A stretch of 64,000 nt of DNA from Streptomyces omiyaensis (GCF_014650895.1 NZ_BMVV01000014.1:151032-215031), one strand, 5' to 3'; numbered from the stretch's first letter, positions 8,528 through 17,220 are shown. Notes: generated from the letters alone by a model not told the origin. Program-made: numbers and translations.

Positions 8528-9316
8528 GTGAACCCTGAACTGGCGGTACGCCTCACCCTCGCGATCGGTGGCGTGGGCGTGGTGATCTCTTCCTGGGAGT
8601 ACCTCACGCGCCCCGCCCTGCTGGCCGACCACGCGATCGCGGGCTGGCCGGTCGGCCGATCCTGCCGGACGTGGCGGTTGACCCGTCGCACCGAGCGAGC
8701 CGTGGATCTGGTCTTCCGGTACCCGAACGTCCTCGTGCTGGTGGTGCTGCGGCTGGCGGCGGCGACGGCGACGGTGATCGGGGATCTGGTTCCGGCCGTT
8801 CTGTCCCTCGGCGTCGTGGCGGTGACCTCGGTTCTTCTCGGTGCGCGCTCCCCGTACGGCAGCGACGGTGCGGACCAGCTCTCGTTGATCATCTTCGTCG
8901 CGGCGTTCTGCGCCGCGGTGATCGGCACCGACGGCTCGCAGCGCTCCTTCCTCTGGTTCGTGACGGCACAGGCGTGCTGCGCGTACTTCGTCGCGGGCTT
9001 CGCCAAACTGATCTCACCGGTGTGGCGAAGCGGCCGGGCGCTCGGCGGGATCCTGGGCACCAAGATCTACGGAAACCGCCGCCTCGGTCCGGTCGTCGCC
9101 TCCCGTCCCAGGGCGGCATGGCTCGCGGGGTGGGGGGTGATCGCGCTGGAGTGCGCCTTCCCCCTCGTCCTCGTGGGCGAGCCGCGCGTCACGTACGGGC
9201 TCCTGGCGCTCGCGCTGGTGATGCATCTCGGAATCCTGGTCACCATGAGGCTGAACACCTTCGTCTGGGCGTTCACCGCGACCTATCCGAGCGTCGTCTA
9301 CTGCACGCTGTACTGA
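8528..9316 (+). CDS. HTTM/SdpB-like multi-pass membrane protein
   Basis: The 262-residue protein starts at GTG 8528. About six hydrophobic segments are visible: ALLVLVVLRLAA-type helices near residues 8-25, 65-110, 125-160, 195-215 and 220-240. Signature phrases for the HTTM (vitamin-K gamma-carboxylase-like)/SdpB superfamily are GADQLSLIIFVAAF, ACCAYFVAGFAKLISPVWRSGRALGGIL, ALECAFPLVLVGEP and the terminal TFVWAFTATYP. It probably acts with the SdpA-like protein upstream on a peptide substrate in the membrane. No SdpC-like precursor is seen next to it. Confidence 0.65.
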   Translation: MNPELAVRLTLAIGGVGVVISSWEYLTRPALLADHAIAGWPVGRSCRTWRLTRRTERAVDLVFRYPNVLVLVVLRLAAATATVIGDLVPAVLSLGVVAVTSVLLGARSPYGSDGADQLSLIIFVAAFCAAVIGTDGSQRSFLWFVTAQACCAYFVAGFAKLISPVWRSGRALGGILGTKIYGNRRLGPVVASRPRAAWLAGWGVIALECAFPLVLVGEPRVTYGLLALALVMHLGILVTMRLNTFVWAFTATYPSVVYCTLY

Positions 9317-10060
9317 GAAGGCCGGGATCCCCTCCTCGGCCCGCGGCGGCATCATCGAGCCCCTGCACCGGTGAGCTCCTCCCGACGGAGCGCGTCATCA
9401 TGTCGCGGTCGGAACGGCACGCACGGAACCACCGGAGTCCGAGGTGGTCGAAGGGGACGGCTCCTCCGCCGATTCGGGTGAATCGGCAGAACCCGTTCTC
9501 CCCTCCGTGCCGGGTGACGACACGGAGATCGGGCTCCGGCCGGAGCTGCTTCCCCCGGCGATCCGGTCCCGCCGCGGTGCCGGCCGCCGGAGTCTCCACC
9601 GGTGCCACGAACGCGAACCCCGACGCTTTCCGGCCCTCGCCGGCACGGCCCGCACCCCCGTCCGCCCCTACGGGTGCATGCCCTCCCGAGGCGACAGGGC
9701 TCGGGTGCGCGCGACGCCGTCGTGCGGCACGCCGCCCCGTGGAACGGGTGCCCGAAGCCGGAAGGCGGCAGGACGCGTCACGACGTGAACCCGCGGCAGA
9801 GCCGTCCCCTCGTGCCGCCCGCGTACGGGCGCGCGGCCGGACCGATGGGGACGCCCCCTTAGGCGGGGGCCGGGCCGGGCCGTAGTCTGGACCCCGGCCG
9901 GTACGGCAGCGACGAGCCCGGCCGGCGGGGCGTCGGAGTCCGGCGGCGAGCGCGCAGGAGGCTCGGCCGGGGGCCCGTACGACCGCAGGTGCCACCCCAC
10001 CCCGTACCCCGGAGGGCGGACAGAACCGTCACTCCTCGACCGATCGAACGGACTTGCGAA
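9317..10060. other. 744-bp stretch without a recognisable gene
   Basis: Several short open frames cover this stretch on both strands, but none shows a protein family, a sensible ribosome site or coherent codon use. A small hairpin (GCCCCC-TTAGGC-GGGGGC, about 9856-9873) is visible. It may hold the terminator of the SdpAB-like cassette and the promoter of the next gene; no clear promoter elements were recognised. Confidence 0.5.
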
Positions 10061-10615
10061 GTGAGCAGTCTCCCCGGATCTCGCCCACCGGGCAGGACCT
10101 GGACCGTCCGCCTCACCGGACACCCCGACCGCTCCGCCACCGTGGTGTGCAGCACCACCGCGTGCCGGATGCCCCCGCGCTCCAAGGACCTCAACGCCCT
10201 GCGCGACTTCGCGCACCAGCACGTCCGGGCCCACGCGCGCTCCGCCACCCCGCGCCCCGACGCCGTCTGCGCCTGCGGCGCGGCCGAGTGCCGCCACCAC
10301 AGCACCCGGGTGACCTGCATGGGCCGGACCCTGCTCGTCCTCCTCCACAACCGCGCGGTGGGCGACGTCTGGACCCTGACCGAGGTCTGCCAGGCCTGCG
10401 CCCCCCACATCCCGCACGCCACGATCGTCCCCGGCGCCGCTCCGCCGGCCGGGGGCGCCGCCCCCGCGCCGGCCCGCGCCGTGCCGCCCGCGATCATGCA
10501 GGCCACCTTCTCCTCCCCGCAGCCGACCGACGCCGACGACGTCTCCGCCGCGCGCCGCAGCCAGCGTCCTCCGCGCGGCCGCCGCGGGCGGGGCGGCCCG
10601 CCCCGCCGGGGCTGA
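10061..10615 (+). CDS. Hypothetical cysteine/histidine-rich protein
   Basis: The 184-residue protein starts at GTG 10061 (VSSLPGSRPPGRTWTVRL). Its centre holds a cluster of likely metal ligands: VCSTTACR, then VCACGAAECRHHSTRVTC and finally VCQACAPHIPH, which could form one or two zinc sites. The last 60 residues are Pro/Ala-rich and end in an Arg/Gly-rich tail (RGRRGRGGPPRRG) that may contact nucleic acid. I do not recognise the family beyond a general zinc-ribbon impression. A strong hairpin follows the stop directly, so it is likely monocistronic. Confidence 0.65.
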   Translation: MSSLPGSRPPGRTWTVRLTGHPDRSATVVCSTTACRMPPRSKDLNALRDFAHQHVRAHARSATPRPDAVCACGAAECRHHSTRVTCMGRTLLVLLHNRAVGDVWTLTEVCQACAPHIPHATIVPGAAPPAGGAAPAPARAVPPAIMQATFSSPQPTDADDVSAARRSQRPPRGRRGRGGPPRRG

Positions 10616-10622
10616 TCCTCCG

Positions 10623-10647
10623 TCCCGGCCGGTCCTCCCGGCCGGGA
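10623..10647 (+). terminator. Hairpin terminator after the Cys-rich gene
   Basis: TCCCGGCCGG and CCGGCCGGGA form a perfect 10-bp stem with a 5-nt loop, 7 bp after the stop at 10615. There is no U-tract, as is common for high-GC actinomycete terminators. Confidence 0.6.
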
Positions 10648-10745
10648 CCGGTCCTCCCCTCCGGATCGCCGCGGGGAGGAAAAGGACACAGAATTCCATA
10701 GAGGGGCGTGCATCCGCCGGTGACGACTGCCGGGAAGGGAGAGGT

Positions 10746-11717
10746 GTGCCCGAAGTCCCGCTCTGGCTGTGGGGAGCGTTCGCCGCGACGGTGGTCGTGT
10801 CGCTGACGGTGGACCTGCTCGCCCACCGCACCGCGCACGTCATCGGCTTCAAGGAGGCCGCGGCCTGGAGCGGCCTGTGGGTGGGTCTGGCCCTGGTCTT
10901 CGGCGGGGTCGTCTTCCTCGTCCTGGGCACCACGGCGGGCACGGAGTACACCACCGCCTGGCTGCTGGAGAAGAGCCTGTCGGTCGACAACCTCTTCGTC
11001 TTCGCGGTGATCTTCGCCTATTTCAGGGTGCCGCGCGCCTACCAGCACCGGGTGCTGTTCTTCGGCGTCATGGGCGCGCTCGTCTTCCGGGGGATCTTCC
11101 TCTCCCTCGGCGTGGCCGTGGTCAGCCGCTTCACCGCCGTGCTGTTCGTCTTCGCCGCCGTTCTCTTCTACAGCACGTACAAACTCCTCAAGGGCGACGA
11201 GGAGAGCTTCGATCCGGGCAAGAGCTTCGCGGTGCGGATGCTCCGCAAGGTCGTGCCGGTCCGCGACGAGTACGCGGGGACGAAGTTCTTCGTCAAGGAA
11301 GCCGGCCGGCGGGTGGCCACCCCGCTCCTGGCGGTGGTGGCCGCGATCGAGGCGGCCGACCTGATCTTCGCCGTGGACAGCGTCCCCGCCGTCCTCGCCG
11401 TCAGCGACGACGCCTTCATCGTCTACACCAGCAACGCCTTCGCCATCCTCGGCCTGCGCGCGCTGTACTTCATGCTCGCCGGGCTCCTGGACCGCTTCCA
11501 CTACCTGAGCAAGGGCCTCGCGTTCATCCTCGCCTTCATCGGCGTGAAGCTCGTCCTCCAGGCGTCCCACAAGATGATCAGCGATTCCGTCCCCGAGATC
11601 CCCTCGCCGGTCAGCCTCGCCGTCATCGTCGTCGTCCTCGCGGGTTCCGTGATCCTCAGCATCCGCCGGCCGCCGCCCGCCCAGGGAGACCCGGCACCCC
11701 CTATCATTAAAGAATGA
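10746..11717 (+). CDS. TerC-family integral membrane protein
   Basis: The 323-residue protein starts at a GTG just after GGGAGAG. It has about eight or nine membrane helices and the TerC signatures: EKSLSVDNLFVFAVIF in the first half, and AAIEAADLIFAVDSVPAVLAVSDDAFIVYTSNAFAILGLRALYF in the second, with acidic residues inside helices (E, D in EKSLSVDN and EAADLIFAVDSVPA) thought to bind metal. TerC/Alx proteins export manganese or calcium or support metalation of secreted proteins. The stop overlaps the start of a mini zinc-ribbon gene, so the two are probably translated together. No clear manganese riboswitch was seen upstream. Confidence 0.9.
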   Translation: MPEVPLWLWGAFAATVVVSLTVDLLAHRTAHVIGFKEAAAWSGLWVGLALVFGGVVFLVLGTTAGTEYTTAWLLEKSLSVDNLFVFAVIFAYFRVPRAYQHRVLFFGVMGALVFRGIFLSLGVAVVSRFTAVLFVFAAVLFYSTYKLLKGDEESFDPGKSFAVRMLRKVVPVRDEYAGTKFFVKEAGRRVATPLLAVVAAIEAADLIFAVDSVPAVLAVSDDAFIVYTSNAFAILGLRALYFMLAGLLDRFHYLSKGLAFILAFIGVKLVLQASHKMISDSVPEIPSPVSLAVIVVVLAGSVILSIRRPPPAQGDPAPPIIKE

Positions 11718-11914
11718 GTAAAACCGAGCACGAGACGAGCCCTCGGGCGGCTGCCGTCTGCCCGGTCTGCGCAGAGCCCCTGACCGGAAGCGTGAAGAAG
11801 CGGCACAAGACGCTCGGCGTCTTCGTGCCCGTGTGGGCCCCCGGCCCCTGCCACAACCCCGACTGCTCCGCCTATCTGGTGAACCCCGAGGAGACGGGGA
11901 AGCGGGAGCGCTGA
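11714..11914 (+). CDS. Small zinc-ribbon-like protein (66 aa)
   Basis: The ATG overlaps the TerC stop (ATGA), which implies translational coupling. The product has four cysteines in two knuckles, VCPVCAEPLTG and GPCHNPDCSAYL, separated by a basic stretch SVKKRHKTLGVF: the pattern of a single zinc ribbon. With its size it may be a metal-responsive partner of the TerC protein or simply a small nucleic-acid-binding protein. Function is not known. Confidence 0.65.
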   Translation: MSKTEHETSPRAAAVCPVCAEPLTGSVKKRHKTLGVFVPVWAPGPCHNPDCSAYLVNPEETGKRER

Positions 11915-12281
11915 GGCGCACGGCCGAACGGCACGGCGCGGGCGAACCGCGCGACCCGGCGGACCGCGCTGTCCGGCGAGCCCCGCGACCCGGCGAGCCC
12001 CGCCGTGCAAGCCGCCCCGTGCGGGTACGCGCGTACCCGCCCCGCGCCGCCCCGTGCGGATCCGCGTGGGGGCGACAGGCGCCCGTCGGCCGTGCGCCCC
12101 TGAGGTCCGGGCCCATGATCGGGTCCACGGCGGAGGCCCGGCCCGAACCCCCCGCTCGCCGGAACCGAGGCGGCAGCCGTCCTCGGCGGCCTCGACGCCG
12201 GCGGGCGGCACCGGCGTGGAAGCGCTCCGGCCCGGACGCGACCGGGTCCCGGGCGACGGCCGGCGCGTCCGCCGTCACTCC

Positions 12282-12640
12282 GGGCGGACTGCTCAAGCAC
12301 CTCGCTCACGTCGAGGACGGCGACTTCGCGCGCCTCCGGCCCCGCACCTCCGCCGGTGCCCCCGGCCGACCGCCGACCGGGAGAGCGACCCGGACCGGGA
12401 CCACAGGTCCACCCCCGACGACACCCCCGGGGAACTGTTCGCCCTCTGGCAGGAGGCGACGGCCCGCTCCCGTGCCCCCGTCGGCGAAGCGCTCCGCACG
12501 GGCGGCCCCGACCAGCCCGGCGCCCACGCCACCCGCGGAGGCGAACGCCCCCACCTCAGCCGCATCCCCCGGACCTCGTCGAGGAGTACGGCCGCCAGGT
12601 CGGCCGCGCCGACCTCATCCGCGAATCCGTGGTGTCGAGT
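12282..12640 (+). pseudogene. DinB/DUF664-type gene broken by frameshifts
   Basis: Three plus-strand frames taken in turn give the pieces of a mini-DinB (DUF664) protein: GGLLKHLAHVEDGDFARL (from 12282), then in another frame ESDPDRDHRSTPDDTPGELFALWQEATARSRAPVGEAL, then in a third frame DLVEEYGRQVGRADLIRESV (near 12580-12630). The order and spacing match the four-helix DinB fold with its H-x-x-x-E metal region. At least two frameshifts separate the pieces, and the N-terminal helix upstream is unrecognisable, so the gene is dead. Confidence 0.65.
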
Positions 12641-12750
12641 GCCGCGGGGCCGACGGACTCGGCCCGCCGGGAAAGCTCCCTCCCAGCCTCTTCGTCATGC
12701 TCGTCGCCTGCAATCCTGATGTCGGGTCTGCCGCACGATCGGGTGGCATC

Positions 12751-12936
12751 TGAACCGGCTTGCCTGGTAGGGCAGGCGGGAAGGACGCCGTTGTGCCGAA
12801 GCCTTATCCGCAAGGGTTCCGCCAGGACGTCGTGCGGGTCGCGCGGAACCGCGGCCCGGGTGCGACGGGCGAGCGGCGGCCACCGGACCTGGACGGCCGT
12901 GCCGCTCATCCAGAGGAAGGACGGGGCCTCGTGTGA
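12751..12936 (+). mobile_element. IS3-family remnant (left end and OrfA start)
   Basis: From GTG 12793 the frame reads PKPYPQGFRQDVVRVARNRGPGA and soon stops. This is the N-terminus of IS3-family OrfA transposase proteins. The 40 bp before it, from TGAACC at 12751, look like an IS end leader with a short inverted repeat (TTGCCTGGTAGGGCAG). The HTH that should follow is decayed. A second decayed copy of the same OrfA type lies near 30.3 kb in this window. Confidence 0.55.
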
Positions 12937-13040
12937 TTCTCGGCCCCACCCCTTGCGTCGCCGTGGTGTGAGGGGCGTCGCCCGGATCTGCGGGATTCAC
13001 GGTGGTCGGACCGTCGACGGGTCCGGCGCGGTGTGAAGGG

Positions 13041-13256
13041 AGCCGGACCGCCCTTTCCGAGGAGGCGGCGACCGACATCCTGGTCGACGAGGGCGCCGCC
13101 GCCGTCACGCCGGCGGCGGTTGGCGCCCGCGCGTGCCTGGCCCGCTCCAGCGTCTACCGGTACTTCGACTCCTCACCGGCCCTCCTGTCGACCCTCACGG
13201 AGGAGGTCTTCCGGCGCTCCGGCGAGGCGCTCACCCGCGCCGTGTCGTCTTCCGGC
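13041..13256 (+). pseudogene. TetR-family regulator fragment (HTH only)
   Basis: A plus-strand frame encodes EEAATDILVDEGAAAVTPAAVGARACLARSSVYRYFDSSPALLSTLTEEVFRR, which covers the whole TetR HTH with the canonical SSVYRYF recognition helix. After ALTRAVSSS the similarity ends and the frame continues into sequence downstream of the amylase gene before stopping. The ligand-binding domain (about 120 residues) is missing, so it is a truncated remnant. Confidence 0.6.
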
Positions 13257-13390
13257 GCAGGGTCCAGCGGGTTTGTCCCTTGCCCGTGGGGGGCCAGGGG
13301 CGTGATCGCCGTGCAGAGGCACGATGACCGCCCGGTGAGGAGCCCGGGCGGCCGCTTCGGGGTGGGGGTCGGAAGGTGATCCGTGGTTGT

Positions 13391-14767
13391 TCAGCAGGTG
13401 GCGCCGGCGCGCAGCGCGAGTGCTGTCCGGGGTGCGATGGTGGCCGTGAAGTCGCCGTTGCTGTTCACCGCGACGCAGGCACCGTTCTGGAGGTTGCGGT
13501 AGTTGCCTGCGGGGAGCTGGCTGTCGAAGGTCCTGTTGATGCCGTAGGACTCGTGGTTGATCACGACGTAGCCCTTGGTGCCACGGCCGAAGGCGATGGC
13601 CTGGTAGCCGTTGTCCCACCAGTTGACCACTGCCTGGCCGCGGGTGGTGTTGCGGAAAGCCACCATGGTCTTGATCTCTTGCCAGGCGTGCTGGCACTTC
13701 CAGCCGTCCTGCCAGCAGGCGTTGACGGTGCCCCCGTTGGGCGGCCCGGCGTCGATGTTGCTCCACTCGTAGCCGGAGTGGATGTCCGGGGAGCCGTAGG
13801 GCCAGGCCAGCATGAAGACGTTGGCGAGGGTGTAGTCGGCGCCGGACTTGTAGTTGAGAGTGGAGCCGTTGCGCTCGGTGTCGTGGTTGTCGACGAACAC
13901 GGAGGACTTGCCGGAGGACATGTAGCCCCAGCTCTCGCCGAAGTTGTTCAGGTAGGCGAGGCGCTCGTTGTTGAAGACGCGCTTGAGGTCGTACGCGTAG
14001 CGGAACTCCTGCACGTCACCGGAGCCCAGGTACTCGCTGGGCTGCACAGCCTCGCCGGCTCCGTGGATGGCCTCGTGCTTCCAGTAGATGTTCGGGTTGC
14101 TCAGCCGGGACTTGATGTTGTCGAGGTCGGCGGATGCCATGTGCTTGGAGGCGTCGATACGGAAGCCGTCGACACCGAGGGAGAGCAGATCGTTCAGATA
14201 GGCGGCGATGCGGCCGCGGACGTAGTCTTCGCCGGTGTCGAGGTCGGCGAGTCCGACGAGCTCGCAGTTCTGGACGTTCCAGCGGTCCTGGTAGTTGCTG
14301 ATCTGGGACGTGCAGTTGTCGAAGTCGGGGGTCGAGTAGACCCCGGGGTAGGCGTACTTGCTGTACGAAGAGCCACCGGTGCCGGTGCCGGAGCCCGCGG
14401 ACATGTGGTTGATCACGGAGTCGACGATGACCTTGACTCCGGCGGTGTGGCACGCGTTGACCATGTTCTGGAAGTCGGTGCGGCTGCCGAGCCGTCCGGC
14501 GATCTTGTAGCTGACGGGCTGGTACGAGGTCCACCACTGGGTGCCCTGTATGTGCTCCTGCGGCGGGGAGACCTGCACGAGTCCGTAGCCGGCGGGGCCG
14601 AGGACATGGGTGCACTCCTTGGCGACCGAGCTGAACTTCCACTCGAAGAGGACCGCGGTGACGTCCTTGACCCCCGGCGGCGCGGCCTGGGCCGGGGCGG
14701 GTCCCGTGACGGCCACAGCGGCTCCCGCCACGAGGGCGAGTGCAGCGGCCACGAGCTTTCGGGCCAT
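13391..14767 (-). CDS. Secreted alpha-amylase, GH13 (Streptomyces type, no starch-binding domain)
   Basis: The 458-residue enzyme starts at ATG 14767 after AGGAGGAAGC. A Sec signal peptide of about 28 residues ends AQAAPPG. The mature TIM barrel has all four GH13 regions: VIVDSVINH (I), GFRIDASKH with nucleophile Asp (II), YWKHEAIHG with acid/base Glu (III) and FVDNHDTERNG (IV). The C-terminal beta domain ends ALRAGATC, and no CBM20 follows. It cleaves internal alpha-1,4 bonds of starch outside the cell. The upstream region has two inverted repeats that may be operators for a MalR-type repressor. The convergent decayed TetR fragment lies downstream. Confidence 0.97.
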   Translation of the reverse strand: MARKLVAAALALVAGAAVAVTGPAPAQAAPPGVKDVTAVLFEWKFSSVAKECTHVLGPAGYGLVQVSPPQEHIQGTQWWTSYQPVSYKIAGRLGSRTDFQNMVNACHTAGVKVIVDSVINHMSAGSGTGTGGSSYSKYAYPGVYSTPDFDNCTSQISNYQDRWNVQNCELVGLADLDTGEDYVRGRIAAYLNDLLSLGVDGFRIDASKHMASADLDNIKSRLSNPNIYWKHEAIHGAGEAVQPSEYLGSGDVQEFRYAYDLKRVFNNERLAYLNNFGESWGYMSSGKSSVFVDNHDTERNGSTLNYKSGADYTLANVFMLAWPYGSPDIHSGYEWSNIDAGPPNGGTVNACWQDGWKCQHAWQEIKTMVAFRNTTRGQAVVNWWDNGYQAIAFGRGTKGYVVINHESYGINRTFDSQLPAGNYRNLQNGACVAVNSNGDFTATIAPRTALALRAGATC

Positions 14768-14778
14768 GCTTCCTCCTG

Positions 14779-14820
14779 CTTGCTTCGATGGAGCAAGATG
14801 TTGCCGAAAATGACAGCAAC
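14779..14820 (-). promoter_or_regulatory. Two inverted repeats upstream of the amylase gene
   Basis: CTTGC-N9-GCAAG (14779-14797) and GTTGC-N11-GCAAC (14800-14820) stand in tandem 12-53 bp upstream of the start codon. Streptomyces amylase promoters are known to be controlled through repeated sites of this general TTGC/GCAA type by a LacI-family regulator (MalR/Reg1), with glucose repression; that role here is inferred. Confidence 0.45.
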
Positions 14821-15379
14821 TATTTTCAGTCGTGACCGTACGAGTGCCCCAGGGGTCGGTCAACCCTCTGGAGCCCTCAAGGCGACTGATCCGAAAGGGG
14901 TTTGCTGCCTGCGAGGACGTATCGAGCGAGATCTCCGCTGACGCGGTTGTCCATCGTTCCGCAGCCCCGTGAGGCGACCTCCCCGGGGAGGGGTTCACGT
15001 CCCGTGCTGGTGTGCACGGACGCCTTGCCGGTGGCGCGCGCCTGACCTCCGACCGTTCGCGGGTCGCGCCGCGGGCTTCTCGGACGTAGCGGCCCTCTTC
15101 CCCGTGCGACAGCCTGTGGTGATGTGTTGTCAGGCGGCTCGTTCCGTGCGTGCTCCGCGCAGTGCTGCCGTCCGGCGGACCCTGCCGTTCGTGAGGCGTG
15201 CGCTCTGTGTTCCCGAAGAGCGCTGGGCGGGCGGTTCGTGAACCTGTCCGCCCGCTTCGCGATTCCGGCGTCGTGCCTGGTCGACGGCCTTGGGCCGGTG
15301 CGCCGGCAGCAGCACGGCACGTCGGGGCCGGTGCCGTTCGGTGCTTCTCCGTTCGCCTCCCGACGGGCCGGACGGGCGG

Positions 15380-15610
15380 TCACGGACTGCGCTCGTCTTC
15401 GCCGCACCCGCCCGCGCCGTGTCCGCGGTCCGGCCGACACCGAACGAGGCCGTCTTCGCCCGCCTGCACGCGGCGGTCCCCGCCGCGGCCGCCGCTCCCG
15501 GCTCGGCCGCACGGATCGGGGTCACCCGCTCGAAAGGCGGGTGGGCCTTCGGCACCGCGGTTCTCTTGCCGGAACCCGCCTCGCATGCGGCTACCGGCGC
15601 AGCGTCGTGA
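15380..15610 (+). pseudogene. Possible remnant of a secreted protein N-terminus
   Basis: The stretch 14821-15677 has no intact gene. One plus-strand frame reads RTALVFAAPARA..., then EAVFARLHAAVPAAAAAPGSAARIGVTRSKGGWAFGTAVLLPE before losing similarity and stopping at 15610. This recalls the N-terminal domain of some Streptomyces secreted proteins (signal peptide, FARLHAAVP helix, GGWAFGTAVL strand). It has no proper start or ribosome site. The identification is a weak impression from memory. The other bases of the gap show nothing I recognise. Confidence 0.3.
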
Positions 15611-15677
15611 GCGGCGTCCCCGACGACAACCTCCACAACGGGACCCCGGTCACGAGCTGCGGGCGACGCACGGAACA

Positions 15678-15727
15678 GAACGGGACGGCGCGCGCCGGGG
15701 GTCACCTCGTCGCGCGCCGTCCCGTTC
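15678..15727 (-). terminator. 16-bp stem hairpin terminator
   Basis: Arms 15678-15693 and 15712-15727 are perfectly complementary over 16 bp (core GGGACGGCGCGC/GCGCGCCGTCCC) with an 18-nt loop, 8 bp beyond the stop of the secreted protein gene at 15735. Confidence 0.7.
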
Positions 15728-15734
15728 CGGCGCG

Positions 15735-17033
15735 CTACCCCGCCACGCTCTCCAGCAGCAACTGCGAACCCGCGGTGATCAGGCCGGGGACGACGAAGTC
15801 GAGGGTGACGGTCCGGGTCGTGCCGGCGGGCAGTGCGTACGTACCGATCGTGTCGCGCGGGACGGTCGGGCGTACGTACACCGTCTGGATCCCGGGCGCG
15901 GCGCCGTCGACGGAGACGGCCATCGCCCCGTTCCAGGTGTTGCCGGGCACGTCGGCGGAGCCCGTGACGTTGGAGCCGAAGACGAGGCGCGCGGTGCGCG
16001 GCTGCGCCGACGGATTGCGCAGGGCCAGCTCGATGGAGTACCGGGCGCCGTAATTGCCCCAGCTGCGCTGGGAGGAGTCGCGCAGCGCGGCGGTGGCCGG
16101 GACCGTCTGGTCCAGGGCGGCGACCTGGCGGACGGTGGTGTTCAGGGCCAGCCCCAGATGGCTGCCGGCCGCGGGGACGTCGATCGTCGTGCGACCGGTG
16201 GACCAGTGCGAGCCGCCGTAGACGCCGGCCTCACGACCGTACGTCGTCTCCGTTTGGCCGATGATGTTGCCCGGCGCGGCGGCGCCGTCGGTCTGGGAGA
16301 GGTTGATCGCCGTCGTGAGGCTGCCGTCGGTGGTGACCACGGTGTACGTGTACACCCCGCCGCTCGCGGTGATCTCCAGGAGCCCGTCCAGGATCGAACC
16401 GGTCATCGGGATCCGCGCCGCCTGCACCACCTTCTTGGGCCCGACCGAGGTGGGGGAGAGGTAGCTCCGCAGGCTCCCCGTGACCCAGTCGGCCGACGTG
16501 GCGTAGTAGGGGCCCGTACCGGCGCGCTCCGCCGGATCCTGGACCAGGGGTTTGTCGGCGTTCGTCCACGCCGAACCCCGGGCGCTCACGGTGACGGTGG
16601 AGGTTCCGGGGTTGGAGACCAGGACGTGCAGCCATGCCGTGCCGCCCGTGCTGTTCTGGTGGTACAGGTACAGCGGGAACGTTCCGGAGAGGGCGCGGGC
16701 GCTGCCGCCGCGGGTGCTGGTGGTGCGTGCGTGCTGCATGAGCCAGCCGGGTCCTGTGACGGTCTCCGGGTTGTTGGACACCACGAGTTCCGGGCCCGCC
16801 ATGGAGCCGGGCAGCGGCCGCAGCAGTTCCCTGACGACCGTCGGGCCGGGGGCCGTGGGCGTGCCCGGCGTCCACTGGCCTTCGGTGATGGTGGTGCCCG
16901 GCACGGAAGCGCCCGACAAGTGGTTCGTACCTGAAGAAGGTGCTGCGAGGGCAGTGGTACGGGCCGTGAGCGCGGCGGCCAAAGCGGCCGGCGCGGCGAG
17001 CAGCAGACGTCGTCGACCGGGGACGAGAGGCAT
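15735..17033 (-). CDS. Secreted protein of unknown function, divergent from the mannosidase operon
   Basis: Starting at ATG 17033 (AAGGGA about 9 nt upstream) the protein has 432 residues. Signal peptide: MPLVPGRRRLLLAAPAALAAALT...ALAAP, basic then hydrophobic, with an Arg-Arg-Arg that could direct it to Tat or Sec. The mature part is rich in Thr, Ser, Gly and beta-prone repeats (VSNPGTSTVTVSARGSAW, VSNNPETVTGPGWLM, GALNTTVRQVAAL-type strands), suggesting several beta-sandwich domains. No catalytic motif is recognised. It shares a promoter region with the sugar ABC importer operon, so it may bind or process the same extracellular glycan. Confidence 0.75.
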   Translation of the reverse strand: MPLVPGRRRLLLAAPAALAAALTARTTALAAPSSGTNHLSGASVPGTTITEGQWTPGTPTAPGPTVVRELLRPLPGSMAGPELVVSNNPETVTGPGWLMQHARTTSTRGGSARALSGTFPLYLYHQNSTGGTAWLHVLVSNPGTSTVTVSARGSAWTNADKPLVQDPAERAGTGPYYATSADWVTGSLRSYLSPTSVGPKKVVQAARIPMTGSILDGLLEITASGGVYTYTVVTTDGSLTTAINLSQTDGAAAPGNIIGQTETTYGREAGVYGGSHWSTGRTTIDVPAAGSHLGLALNTTVRQVAALDQTVPATAALRDSSQRSWGNYGARYSIELALRNPSAQPRTARLVFGSNVTGSADVPGNTWNGAMAVSVDGAAPGIQTVYVRPTVPRDTIGTYALPAGTTRTVTLDFVVPGLITAGSQLLLESVAG

Positions 17034-17220
17034 GCGGAGTGTTCCCTTCGGTGGGGTGACGGCGCACATCAACCCATGGCCCGGTGTGGAAAGGCAAGAC
17101 CTGCGGTCACGTTCTCCCGCCGGTCGGCGGGAGGGGGCGAAGGCTCCGAAGGCACGGGCCGCAAGAAGAACGTGCTGCGGCCTCTTGACGCGCAGGCCGA
17201 CCCTCAGCAAACTCTAGCTC

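Noticed and set aside
9444..9788. 114-codon plus-strand frame in the 9.3-10.1 kb gap
   Set aside because: Low-complexity, no family match by eye and codon use unlike neighbours.
10616..10745. Possible manganese riboswitch (yybP-ykoY) upstream of the TerC gene
   Set aside because: Only the terminator-like hairpin of the previous gene is visible; the conserved loop sequences of that riboswitch class were not found.
14878..15512. Minus-strand 211-codon frame between amylase and the secreted protein
   Set aside because: Arg/Pro-rich composition without any motif, and no start context.
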